Part shown: in pieces, positions 25,901 to 37,981 of the stretch
Numbering within the stretch: the stretch's first letter is position 1
Layout of the letters: every line of letters starts with the position of its first letter
Translations under genes and position numbers: made by a program
Assembly: GCA_030248135.1 (NCBI GenBank)
Contig: JASANC010004926.1
Location: forward strand, 1-64,000
Origin: Theristus sp. LFF4_11
Taxonomy: Eukaryota; Nematoda; Chromadorea; Monhysterida; Xyalidae
Direction: 5' to 3'
DNA: 64,000 bases
Notes under the pieces: model-generated
Databases searched by the model: none
Told to the model about the DNA's origin: nothing
The model's input: the letters and a program-made list of their open reading frames with translations, nothing else

Positions 25901-28667
25901 ACACAGGGCACCCAGAGACTTATTTTTGCCGTCCGTTTTCTGCGTCGATGTTCTGTCGTGTGTGCGCGATTTGTCACTTGAGCGCAACTTTTCATGGATG
26001 CATACGTTTTGCGTTTGCAGCATTTGCTCTGTTTTCTCAGTGACACACGCTTCTTCTAGGATTATGTGTGTACTTTACTTCAAGTAAACATTCATAGCGA
26101 CCTTTCCATTGTTCGTTCCTGCCCCTATCCTAGACGTACAATTCATATGCATCCAGGTCACCTGAACAGCAACTATACAGCCTACAACGTACTTCTCATA
26201 TTTCGCACCCATAAACTTCATTAATAAATGAGCTCACAGATAGCCATACAGTTGACGGGGCACATGGTGCGTAGTGCTAGACATCGCTTCGGCTTCATTA
26301 TGATCGAAGTTCGTTTTAATAAAAATAGAGACGGCGGGTGTTATGAATTTGTGATGTAAACAAGTTCATTAGCGAACACGTACGCATGTGCAAATGCATC
26401 CACGGCAAAATTGAGTTTTTTTGTCTAAAAACTTATTAATTTTATTTCATTGTACGTTCGAGCTATTGGTTTCCGCGTGTTTTTCGCTTTTTTTATTTTC
26501 TTGGTTTATTTTATTCTAGTTGTAATGGCATGAAACCGAAAAAAAATATTTTCAAAATATATTCGGGACTTCAGCAGTTTTTAAAAAACTTCAGTCGTAA
26601 TCATGTGTTGCTTTCCGTTTTTAACGCTTATCCGAAGTTTTGGCTGGCTACGTTTACATTTTTACATGTTTTTACATGTTTTCGCTCCACTGTAGAAATT
26701 AATAAGCACTGACCGTCTAAGATCTAAATTGCAGCGAACACATCAGATGCATACCGCTCAATGTATATTGCACTGTCATTTTCAGAGACCTTTCTATTGA
26801 TCTGAAAAACTTGTTGCTTTCAGATGTTAGACATTTTACTATATCTGTGAATAACATGCAAAGCTACAGCACAATAGCCCCTTAGCGCCATATTTCTGAC
26901 CAGCGCAAATCAACACAGTTGAGCAGGTTAATTCAGTCAGAAGGCTGAGACAATTTGCCTGGTCTGCTCTTAATGACAGCGACTAAAACCAACGTTTTTA
27001 TGAGATATGACTCATTTTTGCAATTTGCTCTTTTATTGCGCAACACTGGCACTTCCTTGCAGTGTGAAGACTCGTTTTGTTCGTGGGACGCTACAAAGAG
27101 TAATAATGGGGGGCAAACAAAGCAAATTGCTAAGCTAAACGTTTTTCGCTTTCTTGTTTGTGGCGATCTCACATGCATTTCTAGGCTCCACCAGATGCAA
27201 CTTTTTAAGTTAGTTCCCAATAGTAACTTCCGGTTACAGCAGAGTGCAGGAGCACACTTATTGTTATTTCCGGCTGTTCTTGGCTTTTGGCTTTCAGGGC
27301 GGGGCTGGGTCAGTTTTTAAATCAAGTGTTGTGACAAGTTTTCAATTTATTTATCTGGTGTCAGTGTATGTTTTTTTCAGAATATGATCTACTTTTTCAA
27401 ATCCTACTTATGCAATCGTGTCACCTAGCAACACGTGAAACGGGAAAAGTAATTATGAACATGAATGCATATGTTTTCGTATTTGCGGCACATTTGTGCT
27501 TCATAGTTTCAGATTCTGGTCGCCTGACCTCATAAATAGCTGATAACGAGCCAAGTCAATTGACGCTTTTAAATTTAAAACATGCGTGCGTTTGCTTGTC
27601 GTTCTAACTCGTTGTTTGTTTTACGAATAGGTGGGTTGAAAGTTTTATTAAAGTCATTAGTCCATTGAGATTAGCATTTTGATAAGTTTACACAAATTAC
27701 GCCTTATAAGTAGAGTTGTTGAAGCCTCAAAATATTGCGACTAGAGGAAAGCCGAGACAGCATCCAATGAATGGGATGAATGAATATTCTACTCTGACTT
27801 CGATTGCCTCAACAAACATACTCACGCAAAAATGATGAACAGAGAGCACAATCAGTTAGTCCGATCACTCTGCAGGATATTTATTATTATTCGTTTACTA
27901 CCATCTGCACGCGATTAATTAGTTCGCTTTCAAGTTCATTTTCATTCATCAATTAATTGGTATGTTGTATCTGCTAGCTTTTCGTGCGCCTCGAGACACA
28001 GTAAACTGAAGCACGAACGAAAACTATTTGGGTTGCCATTGGAATTTGTACTACATGGTAAAACGTGCGTGTCCACGGCTGTAGAAGTTCATTCATTTAT
28101 TTCAATTCGTGAAATCAATGAAGGTCATCCGATTCTTAATATCCGATGGATTAAACTTGAATTAATTAATTTTATTCTATTTTGCACAATAACGTCGTTT
28201 TTCGTTAACGATGCTTTTCAAAGGGGTTTTTATCAATCAAACGGATTGCCATTTACGACGATTTTCATTTTAAACGAATTAACTCATTAATTCATATCAG
28301 CTCGTTCGTACTCACAATACTTCAAGACAGTAATATGAAGTTACGATCAACAATCCACTAAAATTTTCTTTTATTTTAAACTGACCTAAAACTTTTTTAC
28401 TTTTCTAAATTGACTAAATATAATAATGACTACCAAGCTGCTAAAAATAAAAGCAAACTCAAAAATACCGTAAAATGTAACTTTCATCATTAAAGATGTC
28501 AGATAACTTCACACCAACGGACACTGTGGATTATCTACCTGTGTGCGGCAGAAAAAAATCTCATCTTTTTTGTACTCACAGAGCGAGGCAAAATTATTTG
28601 GAATTTTATCGCAAAGACCAACGATCCACATTGAGCCGGCATCCGCTGTCCGCATCGCTCGCGAATG
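16971..28667. other. Long intergenic region, no gene seen
   Basis: About 11.7 kb of AT-rich DNA with no protein family I recognise. The longest open frames (19218-19736, 172 codons; 24382-25035, 217 codons; both +) are rich in Phe, Cys, His and Ser, lack domains and are overlapped by other frames, so I do not call them genes. A short (CA)n run lies near 25090-25106. Distal regulatory DNA of the downstream zinc-finger gene could lie here, but nothing shows it. Confidence 0.4.
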
Positions 28668-28675
28668 GGCATGAT

Positions 28676-29715
28676 TAGGGTTAGGGGGAAAAAAAAATCC
28701 GGATTTTTTTTTTAGATTAAAAAAAATATTTTTTTTTTAAAAAATTTTTTTTACAAGTTAGGTTCGTTCGAAGCGTCTCGTCGAGCTGAGTTCATCTAGA
28801 CTATTTTCAGAACGATCCGGAAAACTATAAGAGCGAAAATCGTGTTTTATTGAAATTATGTCCATTTCATAGAGGGAAAGTTGCATTTTCAACAGTAAAA
28901 CAGGGCAATTTTTCACGTGTACTTGAATATTGAACCGTTCTTAGTGGTTCCTCTTTAGAAAATTACCAAAATTTGACTGTGTTCAAAAATTCCTGTTTGC
29001 TGTAGCTAAGTCGGCAACCCCTGTCGACCCGGTCGCCCCCCCCCAAGACACTTACTTTCAGGTTCAACCAGCTGTGCTATCTGCCACATGGCGAGAGCCC
29101 ACTCTTCAAATCATCGTATCGAAAACACGTACCATGATTTCGCGATCACGTTGCGGGCAACTGACAGACGCAAGTTTAACACGTTAGTTTAGCTCAGCAC
29201 GCAAGTTTTAACATGTGGCCATGTTATCGGGTATCTGAAAAACGGTCGTGTGATGTGGTATTAACCAACATCTCCGCTCAAATTGTTTAACAATATATCG
29301 CACAACTCCATTGTAGACCTATAACATACGCCAATCAACAAGATATCATGTTCATCTCATGGCCTACCGACTGAAAAACATGTTCTAAGTTGCAAAAAAA
29401 CGATTTCTGAAACGATATTTCAATTCAGTTAAGTCATTTCAACGCTAAAAATTGACTCTAGAAGTCATCCAAATCGAAAAACATGGAGTACGTCGGTCAA
29501 AATGACCAAATAATGACATTTACCTAAGCACACAAAGAAGTTGGGAAGAAAATTTGGTTTGAACTTTCAAAAAATTATGCCATAAATCGAATTTTCAGAG
29601 CAAAGTAGAAGAAAAAATTTTCAAATTTTTTTTTAAGTTTGAAAAAAAAAATCCAAATTTAAAAAAAAACGAAAAAAAAATAAAAAAAAATTTTTTTTTA
29701 AAGCCCCTAACCCTA
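28676..29715. mobile_element. hAT-like non-autonomous element, 8-bp duplication
   Basis: The ends are TAGGGTTAGGGG and its reverse complement CCCCTAACCCTA, bounded by the perfect direct repeat GGCATGAT (28668-28675 and 29716-29723). Inside the ends are long A/T runs, and the centre has no transposase. An 8-bp duplication with TAGGG-type termini fits the hAT superfamily. The resemblance of the termini to TTAGGG telomere repeat is probably incidental. Confidence 0.85.
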
Positions 29716-29723
29716 GGCATGAT

Positions 29724-30815
29724 ATCATGCTTTGCGCTTGAAACCAGCTAAATTCCTATGATGTTCGAAACTTACTTGTATGGTGCTGTTTGTCATTTCG
29801 CTTTTTTTGTTTTGTTTGCACTGAAGACTGAACGGGCTCAAACTTTAACCAATAGCAAAAAAACTTTGGCGTTGCGTTTACAAAAGAGAACAGCACTTAC
29901 GTTTTAATTTATTTTTTAACTTGTAAGAAAAAACTGATTACAAAATCGTATGAAACGTTTTTTCGCTGATCCCCACACGCTGATGCAGGTTAATATGTTG
30001 GAAGAAAAAAAACATATTCTTTGCTTTTTTAAAATACACCATAAGAGAAAGAAGGCACGTACAACATTGGGCTGGCGTCAAACGCAGATAGATTATTAAG
30101 TGGCGCGCCTGATTGCGTCGCAATATGCAAACTTCAATGTGCTCGTATAACGTAATTTTACACGTACAATGTACGTTCTGCGTTTATAATGTTGTTTACG
30201 CGGTAAAATTGCAACAAAACGAACAGCTTTTGTGCGCCGCAACGCGTAACAGATGTGTCGTCGCGTTTCAAAAACTTTCAGTGCACGTCGCCCAACTGTA
30301 ACTGTCTGATATGTTTTTTGCTTCATCTCCGTCATCAGTGCAATCGCAACGCATCGCACTTCCACTAAATTCCTGTTTTCACCGAACTTTTTCTCTTCGT
30401 TCGCAGTTTTTCGCTTAACTTCTGTGCGGTGACAAAAACACCATCTCACTACTTTCTGGCGTCACTAATATTGTACATGTATATTCTGTGCCGAGAAAAA
30501 CGTGCACATAACTGAACGCTACATTGTGCAATGTTATCATCATCGTTTTCTTGGCAATATATTCAATGCTCTGCTAGAACGTCCGCTCACTGCGACACTA
30601 AACTGAACAGGTTTCGTGTCGCCGTTTTGCTGCGTAATGTCGTTGTACGTGTGTATTTCTGTTCCGCGTGACAGAAAAGACGAAACTATACGTAATCTCT
30701 TGCCGAAAATTTCGATGACGAAAAAACATAGAACGGGAGCACGACAACAACAAACGTGCCGTGCGCACATGTACACTCAACCGCCACACCGAGTCTGATA
30801 ACAAGCTGAAATATA
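29724..30815. other. Intergenic, no gene seen
   Basis: AT-rich, with overlapping short open frames on both strands and no recognisable domain. Confidence 0.4.
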
Positions 30816-31760
30816 CAGAGTGATCCAAAAAAAACTACACGATAAGAATTGGCTCTAGCTCGCCAACGGGTGGATCGTTTGGACTGAAATTTTAACCAAG
30901 TATCACAAAAAAGCTTTTTGTTTTGTGTGTTAAAATTTTAAGGCAATCCGTCATTTTTAGCTTGCGAAATCAGCAACTTTGCAAAATCAGCAACTTTATT
31001 AAAAATCAGAAAAACCACAATTTTCAATTTGTGATTCCGGGTGCACATCGTCATCGTCATCCAGGTTTTCATCCGGGAATTCGGCCAGTTCATCTTCCAT
31101 TTCACTGTCGTCCCCATCAGTGTGTCTGTCTTGAAGGAGACGCTTGAACTGCTCAACATGAGCGCCTCGATTCTCACAGTGGTCGTGCGATGCCGAAAAC
31201 TGTTTTTTTGCTGGAGCGATTGATTGCTGTTGATTGTTTCCACACCGGAGCGGATCATTTCTTTAAATTTGCACAAATAACTGTTGTTGTGCTTTTCGTT
31301 TGCTCGCATGCAACAACACAGAACACCTGCTACTCAGTTGTCCAATCCATTTTTTACAAAATACAGCAAAACCAGAAAAAAATCGATGGCTTGGCTGCTA
31401 CAACAAAAAATAGTGATTTCATTAAAAATCGTACCAGCAAAAATATCGAAAACGATTCCTGCATTGTTCTTTTTGAAAAACAAAACAAAAAATCATAGTA
31501 GAAAGCTGAAACATCTCCTTGAGCGCTGAGTGGTGGACGTGCGCTAGGCGCAGCGTACTGCATTTGGTGCAAAAAGTCAATTTTTTACGTTTTCACTATT
31601 TTATTTCGCATTCATTACATGGTTGACCAATTCGTCTGAAATTTCAGCACACAAAATAAAAAGCTTTTTGTGATGCTTGGTTAAAATTTATGTCCAAACG
31701 GTCCACCCGTTGGCGAGCTAGAGCCGATTCTTATCGTGTAGTTTTTTTTGGGTCACCCTG
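30816..31760. mobile_element. Tc1/mariner-like element with transposase-tail remnant
   Basis: The terminal inverted repeats start CAGAGTGATCCAAAAAAAAC on the left and mirror it as TTTTTTTTGGGTCACCCTG on the right; the GGCTCTAGCTCGCCAACGGG part is also matched. TA lies before the left end, while the right flank reads TT and may have mutated. The complement of about 31040-31165 encodes an acidic tail (QFKRLLQDR, then DDSEMEDELAEFPDENLDDD) like that in the elements at 12470 and 47001. The rest of the transposase is absent. Confidence 0.8.
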
Positions 31761-32762
31761 TTATTCTCAACACTTTTTGCACAAAAATGCAGCGTGAAGT
31801 GAAAGATAGTCAGTCACAGCGGCGTCTGCTCGTATTCGTTGGTTTTTGTGCCACGTTGGCGCCAGTTGCGGCAGACAAAAAAAACAACGCCAAAGATTCG
31901 TTCCGGTTTCGAATGACCGGATTGAAAATGAATCCCTGCCATTTCTTTTTCGTTTTCTTCCTTCTCTGTTCAGAGCTGAGCGACACATAAGCTTGCCAAT
32001 AAGCTTTTCTGGTGCGTATGTATGCTGTTTGTTACGCAGCAATAGTTTTTTTTTCGTTCAGGGACCAGCGCACACAATCATAAAGGCCGCTGCAGATTGT
32101 ACACATAGCATAGAACACAAGAGCACATTTTAAGGCTCTGACCAAGACGCTTGGCTGCGAGTGTAGAATCGGCAATTATATTTTGGGGAGGCTCTGTGGC
32201 ATGTTTTCTGTAGTTTTTTCAATGGTCAAAACGCGAGGGCGGCGCCGTTTTTATGCACGCGTTTTCTATTACGCCTCTGTTTCTTTCAGTATGCAGTGTG
32301 CATTCGATCATATCCGCTGCACGGGTTTCACGACAGCCTGTAAACGTCAAACAATAAATCTGGTCTTCGAATTATGGAACATTCCATTTCTATCTATATG
32401 CTTTCTATTTCTTCATTATATTTTTGCTCACCCACACCGGATTCAAAAACGTGTGAAGCTGTAACGAAAACGATGTGACGTCTGTACAGCGCCAAAAAAC
32501 GTGTTATTTTGCGTTTTTTGCACGATAGTGTTTGTTCGCTCTGTGGTCCTTATAAATAAACCATACTTGTGTATTTCTCTGTGCGGCGCAGCTGTGGGTT
32601 TCTGTTTATTTTATTTCACACCAGTGATCACTGAACAAAAGACTCTCGGGGTGTGTTTTCTTCGTTTCTCTGTCTCTGTGTACTAAATAAACCAAGCCGT
32701 ACGTTTATCTCAAAGCAACCCAAACTTCAGCAAAGAAATATCTTTCTACGTTGGTTTTCATC
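31761..32762. other. Intergenic, no gene seen
   Basis: Only low-complexity, cysteine- and phenylalanine-rich open frames are present. No motif was recognised. Confidence 0.4.
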
Positions 32763-33240
32763 GGCTTGCGTTCAATTGCGGCCGTCTAACTCCGGCCTGA
32801 ACAGTTGCGGCCCGCTCATTGCAGCCCGTTCGATTCCGGGTCAAAGAATTCCGGTTTGGACGATACCGCCAAGGCGAATTTTTCCTAGCACGAGCAATAG
32901 CAAACCACCTATGGTAATTTTTCGTGATCTGTGATGAATCCAAAAATGAACACAATGTATAAAATCACGGAAAAACAATTTTTTTCAAAAAAAGTCAGAT
33001 TTACGACGTGCTTTTACATAAAAGCCCTGGCGTAGGAGACCTACAACAACTTTGCTTAGTTTTAGTATGCGTTTTTTTTATTTTTGCAGTTATTTTTATA
33101 TATCTGTGATTGCGATAATTGATTTACAATAATTTGTAAAAAAAAAATCAGACCGTCCAGCAGTTTATTGTTCAGACTAGGGAAATTTCGCCGGGCCAGA
33201 ATCGGCGGGGCCGGTATCCAATGGACCGCAACAGACCGTC
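32763..33240. mobile_element. Decayed relative of the GCGGCC-arm element
   Basis: The left end has repeated motifs (CAATTGCGGCCGTC, CTCCGGCCTGAACAG, TTGCGGCCCG). The right end has inverted ones (CGCCGGGCCAGAATCGG, GGGGCCGG, GGACCGCAACAG). The arrangement matches the element at 9370-9850 but the copies are more diverged, and no clean target duplication was found. Confidence 0.55.
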
Positions 33241-34450
33241 AATCTTTTCTTCAGTATTTTATAAAACATATATAGTTGATTTTGTAGTATTTTCGACGCA
33301 CAGTTGGGTTCACATGCATGCTATTTTTGTTTCAGGTGACGCGTCTTTTTTTTAATAATGTATGTTTTTTGTTTGATTCATGTTTTACGCACACTCTTTA
33401 AAGCGTTTTGCACTTTGATTCAAATGCCATTACACCTTTTCTTTCAAACAAAGATAGTTGTGATCTTTGTGTTTGTGTGCACCCATAGCTGTTTTTTTTC
33501 GGTGCTGTTTTGACAGTTTCGCAGTTGCTCGAAAAAATTTTGCAAATTTTCACCATGTCATGTCGACCAGCATTAATTATGATGTCCTAGTTACTGTCGT
33601 TAGTTGTTTACAAAAATAAAGCCAACTTGAACGCCAAATGAGACAGGCGCCACGTCACTTCCGTGGGTGTTTGGTAATGCTTTGACATTTCAGTTTCATG
33701 AGAGGATTAATTAAATGTCTGCAGCAGTATTATTATTCATGTCAGATTTACGAGGGAAAGAAACTAAATCATGCCAACTGCATGTACATACATAGGAAAG
33801 TTAAGAGCGTCGCTGTCACTAACGGATACATTTGTTTATTTGACTCTTATCATCTACGGTAATTATAGGCGACTGACATTGCAGACCAGTCATTAAGAAA
33901 ATCATTAAGCGAAATCAGAGAGTGCTCGAAAGTCTAATGATTTTATGTTCTGATTAGGTTATTTGATTCATAAACAAATTATGTTCCTGCAGCTGACTGT
34001 GGCTGCAATCCAATCGCTTTCACTATAAAGAAGTGAGAACTAGAAAACCCAGCTAAAATCCAACTTGTCACAGGTCGTTCGCTATGAAGCATTGACAATT
34101 TTAATTTGAAACGTCACAAGAAAATTTTAAATTTGTTATTTCTAGATGTCCAACGATGAGAGCACGTTAGTCGCAGGAGCAAACTCATATTCTTGACAAG
34201 TCTATATTTGAAGTCCGTTAATTGCACAGAATACAAAATAACAAGGCGGTCGCAACATGACCCGGATGGACCTGTGCAATAAATAGAACGACAGCAACGT
34301 CATCTCAGAGCGAGAACGAACATTTCGATCACATATCACTCGCATGTACGTTTGTCAAACTACGAACTTGATTAGATTATTTACCACGGTAGCACTTTCC
34401 TGACATTCACGGGTTTTTCAAGACAACTCTAACATATTCAGTGCCAAACC
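33241..34450. other. Upstream region of the Schnurri-like gene
   Basis: About 1.2 kb of AT-rich DNA before the first ATG. A CTATAAAG sequence lies near 34022, but its spacing and role are not established. No gene is seen. Confidence 0.35.
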
Positions 34451-37400
34451 ATGTCGCTAGCATCGAGAACCGGTGGCCAACAACACGAAGGGGAACAAGA
34501 AAAACAGCAATCGCCTTCGCAAGCACAACGAGTGGCGTACGTGAATCAGCCAATGCAACTGCATCCGTCAACGTGCGCAAGTGCAACGTCAACTGTGACA
34601 GCGTCTGCAATGGCCAGTCTGCTCGCACAACGACTCGGTTCACACGGTGGCTCCGGCGCGGGCGCACCTGACCCGACAGCCGTATTGCTTGCCGCTCAGC
34701 TCTTAGCAGCCGGCTCTGCGGGTAACACTGCGCAGCTGAATGGACTTCAGGTAAAAAAGAACCAAGCACTTTCGTTTGCATGTGAAGCGCATAGTTTTCA
34801 AAACCCAGAATCTCTTTCACAACGTGTTACATAAAGGCCCATTTGGTTGGCGAACCAGCGCCCGCGGCGACCGCAACGCTGGACACGAACAAATTGATGC
34901 TGCTCGAGCAAGCTGCCACATTAACCGCCATGCAGCAGCAACAACGACAACAACAGGTCAAATCAACATCAACATTGATACAAGTTGTGTTGTATCTTTC
35001 TGTTCGTACAATGATCGACCGATTTTAGAGTTCAACGCAATTGTTGGATGTGGCACGAGCGCCAACACCCAGAATGCACCAACAACAACCGACGACATCT
35101 GCCGGTGCACAACAGACGTTTCTACCGGCCAATGCAGCCATAACCTCAGCCGTACAACCTCAGCAGCTGGCTCTACTGCAACAAGCACAACAGGGTGGCC
35201 AAGTCGCTGGAGCTAACACCGCTTTGCTGAATCAATTGTTTTTGATGCAACAGCAACAGCAGCAGCAACAACAACAAAACCCACAACTCGCTTCGGCACA
35301 ACCATATCACCAACAACAACTGACACAGAGTCAACTGTTGGCTGCGGCCGCTGCAGGTCACCTTGAACCATTTATAGTCGGACAGTCGGACTGGATAACT
35401 TGGGGCATTAGCTGAAGCTGATTGACTAGTGCGTGACCCTGATCAGGTTCAAACGCGGGCCGTTTTCAAATTGCACTTTGCTTTCTTTAACTTTTAAATT
35501 TTTGAGTGTTTGTGTTGATGAATGGTTGGATTTTTAATGGACAAAACGTGTTTGTGATTTATGAAATGCAGAAAAATCAAAAAAGAAGTTAATTTTGAGG
35601 CGAAGTTTTATTTTTTTCAAAAAAATGAACGACGGCGACGGTGATGCCCTCTCGACGCTTGCAAAAATTAATATTTGTCTAAAACCGATTTTTAAATTTT
35701 CTCTATAAAATAATTCATCAGAAACAAAATTTTCAATTAAAAATCAAACATAAAAGCATTTTTAATTGTCGTCGTTGCCGTCGCCGTCGTTCTTTTTCGG
35801 AATATGAATTTTGTGTTTCTGGAAAAAGCTGCTTTTAGTGTTTCTGCATGTTTGAATTGTTTACAGACGATTTGCTTCAATTTAAAACGGAGAAAAGCAT
35901 TTCATGGCCAAATTTTAATTTACATTTGTCACCGTCGCCGTCGTTCTTCTTTTCTCAAAAAAATTCGGCTTAACATGTACTTTTTCGAATTTTTATGCAT
36001 TTCATAAATTACAAACAAGTTTTGTCCATTAAAAATCCAAACATTCATCAACACAAACACTAAAAAATAAAAAAATAAAAAAGCAAAGTGCAATTTGAAC
36101 GGCCTGTGTTTAAACCTGATCAGGGTCACGCACCAGTCAATCGGCTAATGCCCCAAATGATCCAGTCCGCTGTCCGACTATATATAACCCCACAAGTTTG
36201 GATTCATCACTTGAAAGAAACTTCATTAACTGCAAATTCAATCTATCTATATTATTAAATTTACAAAGTGTCTGTCTGTGCGTGTGTGGCACTTTTTTGC
36301 AATTTGAATTGGCGCCCATTTTTGCTATTTAAGAAAACTCCATCTCAATTTCCTTAACCTATTTTTTTATTAATGCCAGTTGAGATTGTTTTCTCAAAAC
36401 GTCTCTCTTCATAGCTGGAGTCATCATGATACTCTTTGGTCAACAGAGACAGTTCAGCGCAGCATAGGCAAATGGAAGCGTGGCTGATCAAAACTTGATG
36501 ATCGACTGGGAAAGATGTAACAAAACCGTCTTTGAAAAAAGTTTGAACTTTTTTGTTTTTAAAAATCGGGTTGCAAAATGCACATCGACATCGGCATTGC
36601 AAGTTGCACTTTGGATTCAAAACAAGTAAATTTCATTGAAATTGATACTCCATGTTTCATTTTCAAATTGATAATCCATGGTTATGAGCGATAATTTCAA
36701 CGTAACGCACGATGGGCAACTGGCAATTGTTGCTGCTCAAAACTTGACGAGCGACTGCAAAAGATGTAACAAAACCGTCTTTGAAAAAAGGTTTTTTAAT
36801 TGGGTCGAAATGGTATTTTCCATTCATTTTCACTTTGCAAAATGTTTGGGTCATGTTGGGGTAAACGGGTAAAAAGAAGCAAAACTGCAAACCGAAATTA
36901 TAAACGTCACTTTTTTGTTTCTTCTATTCATGTTCACTTTACAAAAAAGGCTTGACTTATGTTAGGGTAACCGGGTAAAAGAAGCATTAGCTTTTTAAAA
37001 CGGGTATTTTTTAATGAAAAAAGGTAAATTTTTATATTTTTATTCAATCTTACTTAACTTACAAAAAGGCTTGACTTAGGTTAGGGTGAACGGGTAAAAA
37101 TAGCAAAATCATAAACTTTGCATTTTCACTTTACAAAAAGGCTTGGCTTAGGTAAACGGGTAAAAAGCATTTGCTTTTTTAAACGGGTAAAGGAAAAAAC
37201 GTTAGTTTTTATATTTTTTATTCAATTTTACTTCACTTACAAAAAGGCTTGCTTTCGGTTAGGGTAAACGGGTAAAAATAGCAAAATCATAAACTTCGCA
37301 TTTTTTTATTTATTTAAATACATTTTAAAATATTGTATTGTAGGCGACTTCACGGCAGCACAAGGTAAATTTTCTTCAGGGATATTATTCAGTAAACGTT

Positions 37401-37746
37401 ACTGTTTTTTCTTTCTAAGTCAATGCCACTTCACCAAAAAGGCTTGGCATTGATTAAGCCACATACGCTCGGGTCAATAGGCTAGTTGGTACAAAAAAAC
37501 AGCAAACAAATATTCCAGGCATTTCCACGCCACAACATCAGTTGCTCCAACAAGCGCAAGCGCAACCAATCACAAAGTCTCCATCGCAACAGCAGCAAGA
37601 ACAGTTACAAATACAGCAGCTTCTTCAACATCATCATCAACAACAACAACAACAACAACAGCAGCAGCAGCAGCAGCAACAACAACAACAACAACAACAG
37701 CAACAACAACAACAACAACAACAACAACAACTACAACAACTACAGC

Positions 37747-37780
<34 letters not shown>

Positions 37781-37900
37781 GCAACAACAGTACGGTCATT
37801 ATATGACTGCGTTGGCTAATCCTCGTCTGTCTAATGCGCTTTCGCCACAAACACTGACATCACTCTACTACCAACAGTTAGCCGCAGTACTGCAAGCTCG

Positions 37901-37981
<81 letters not shown>

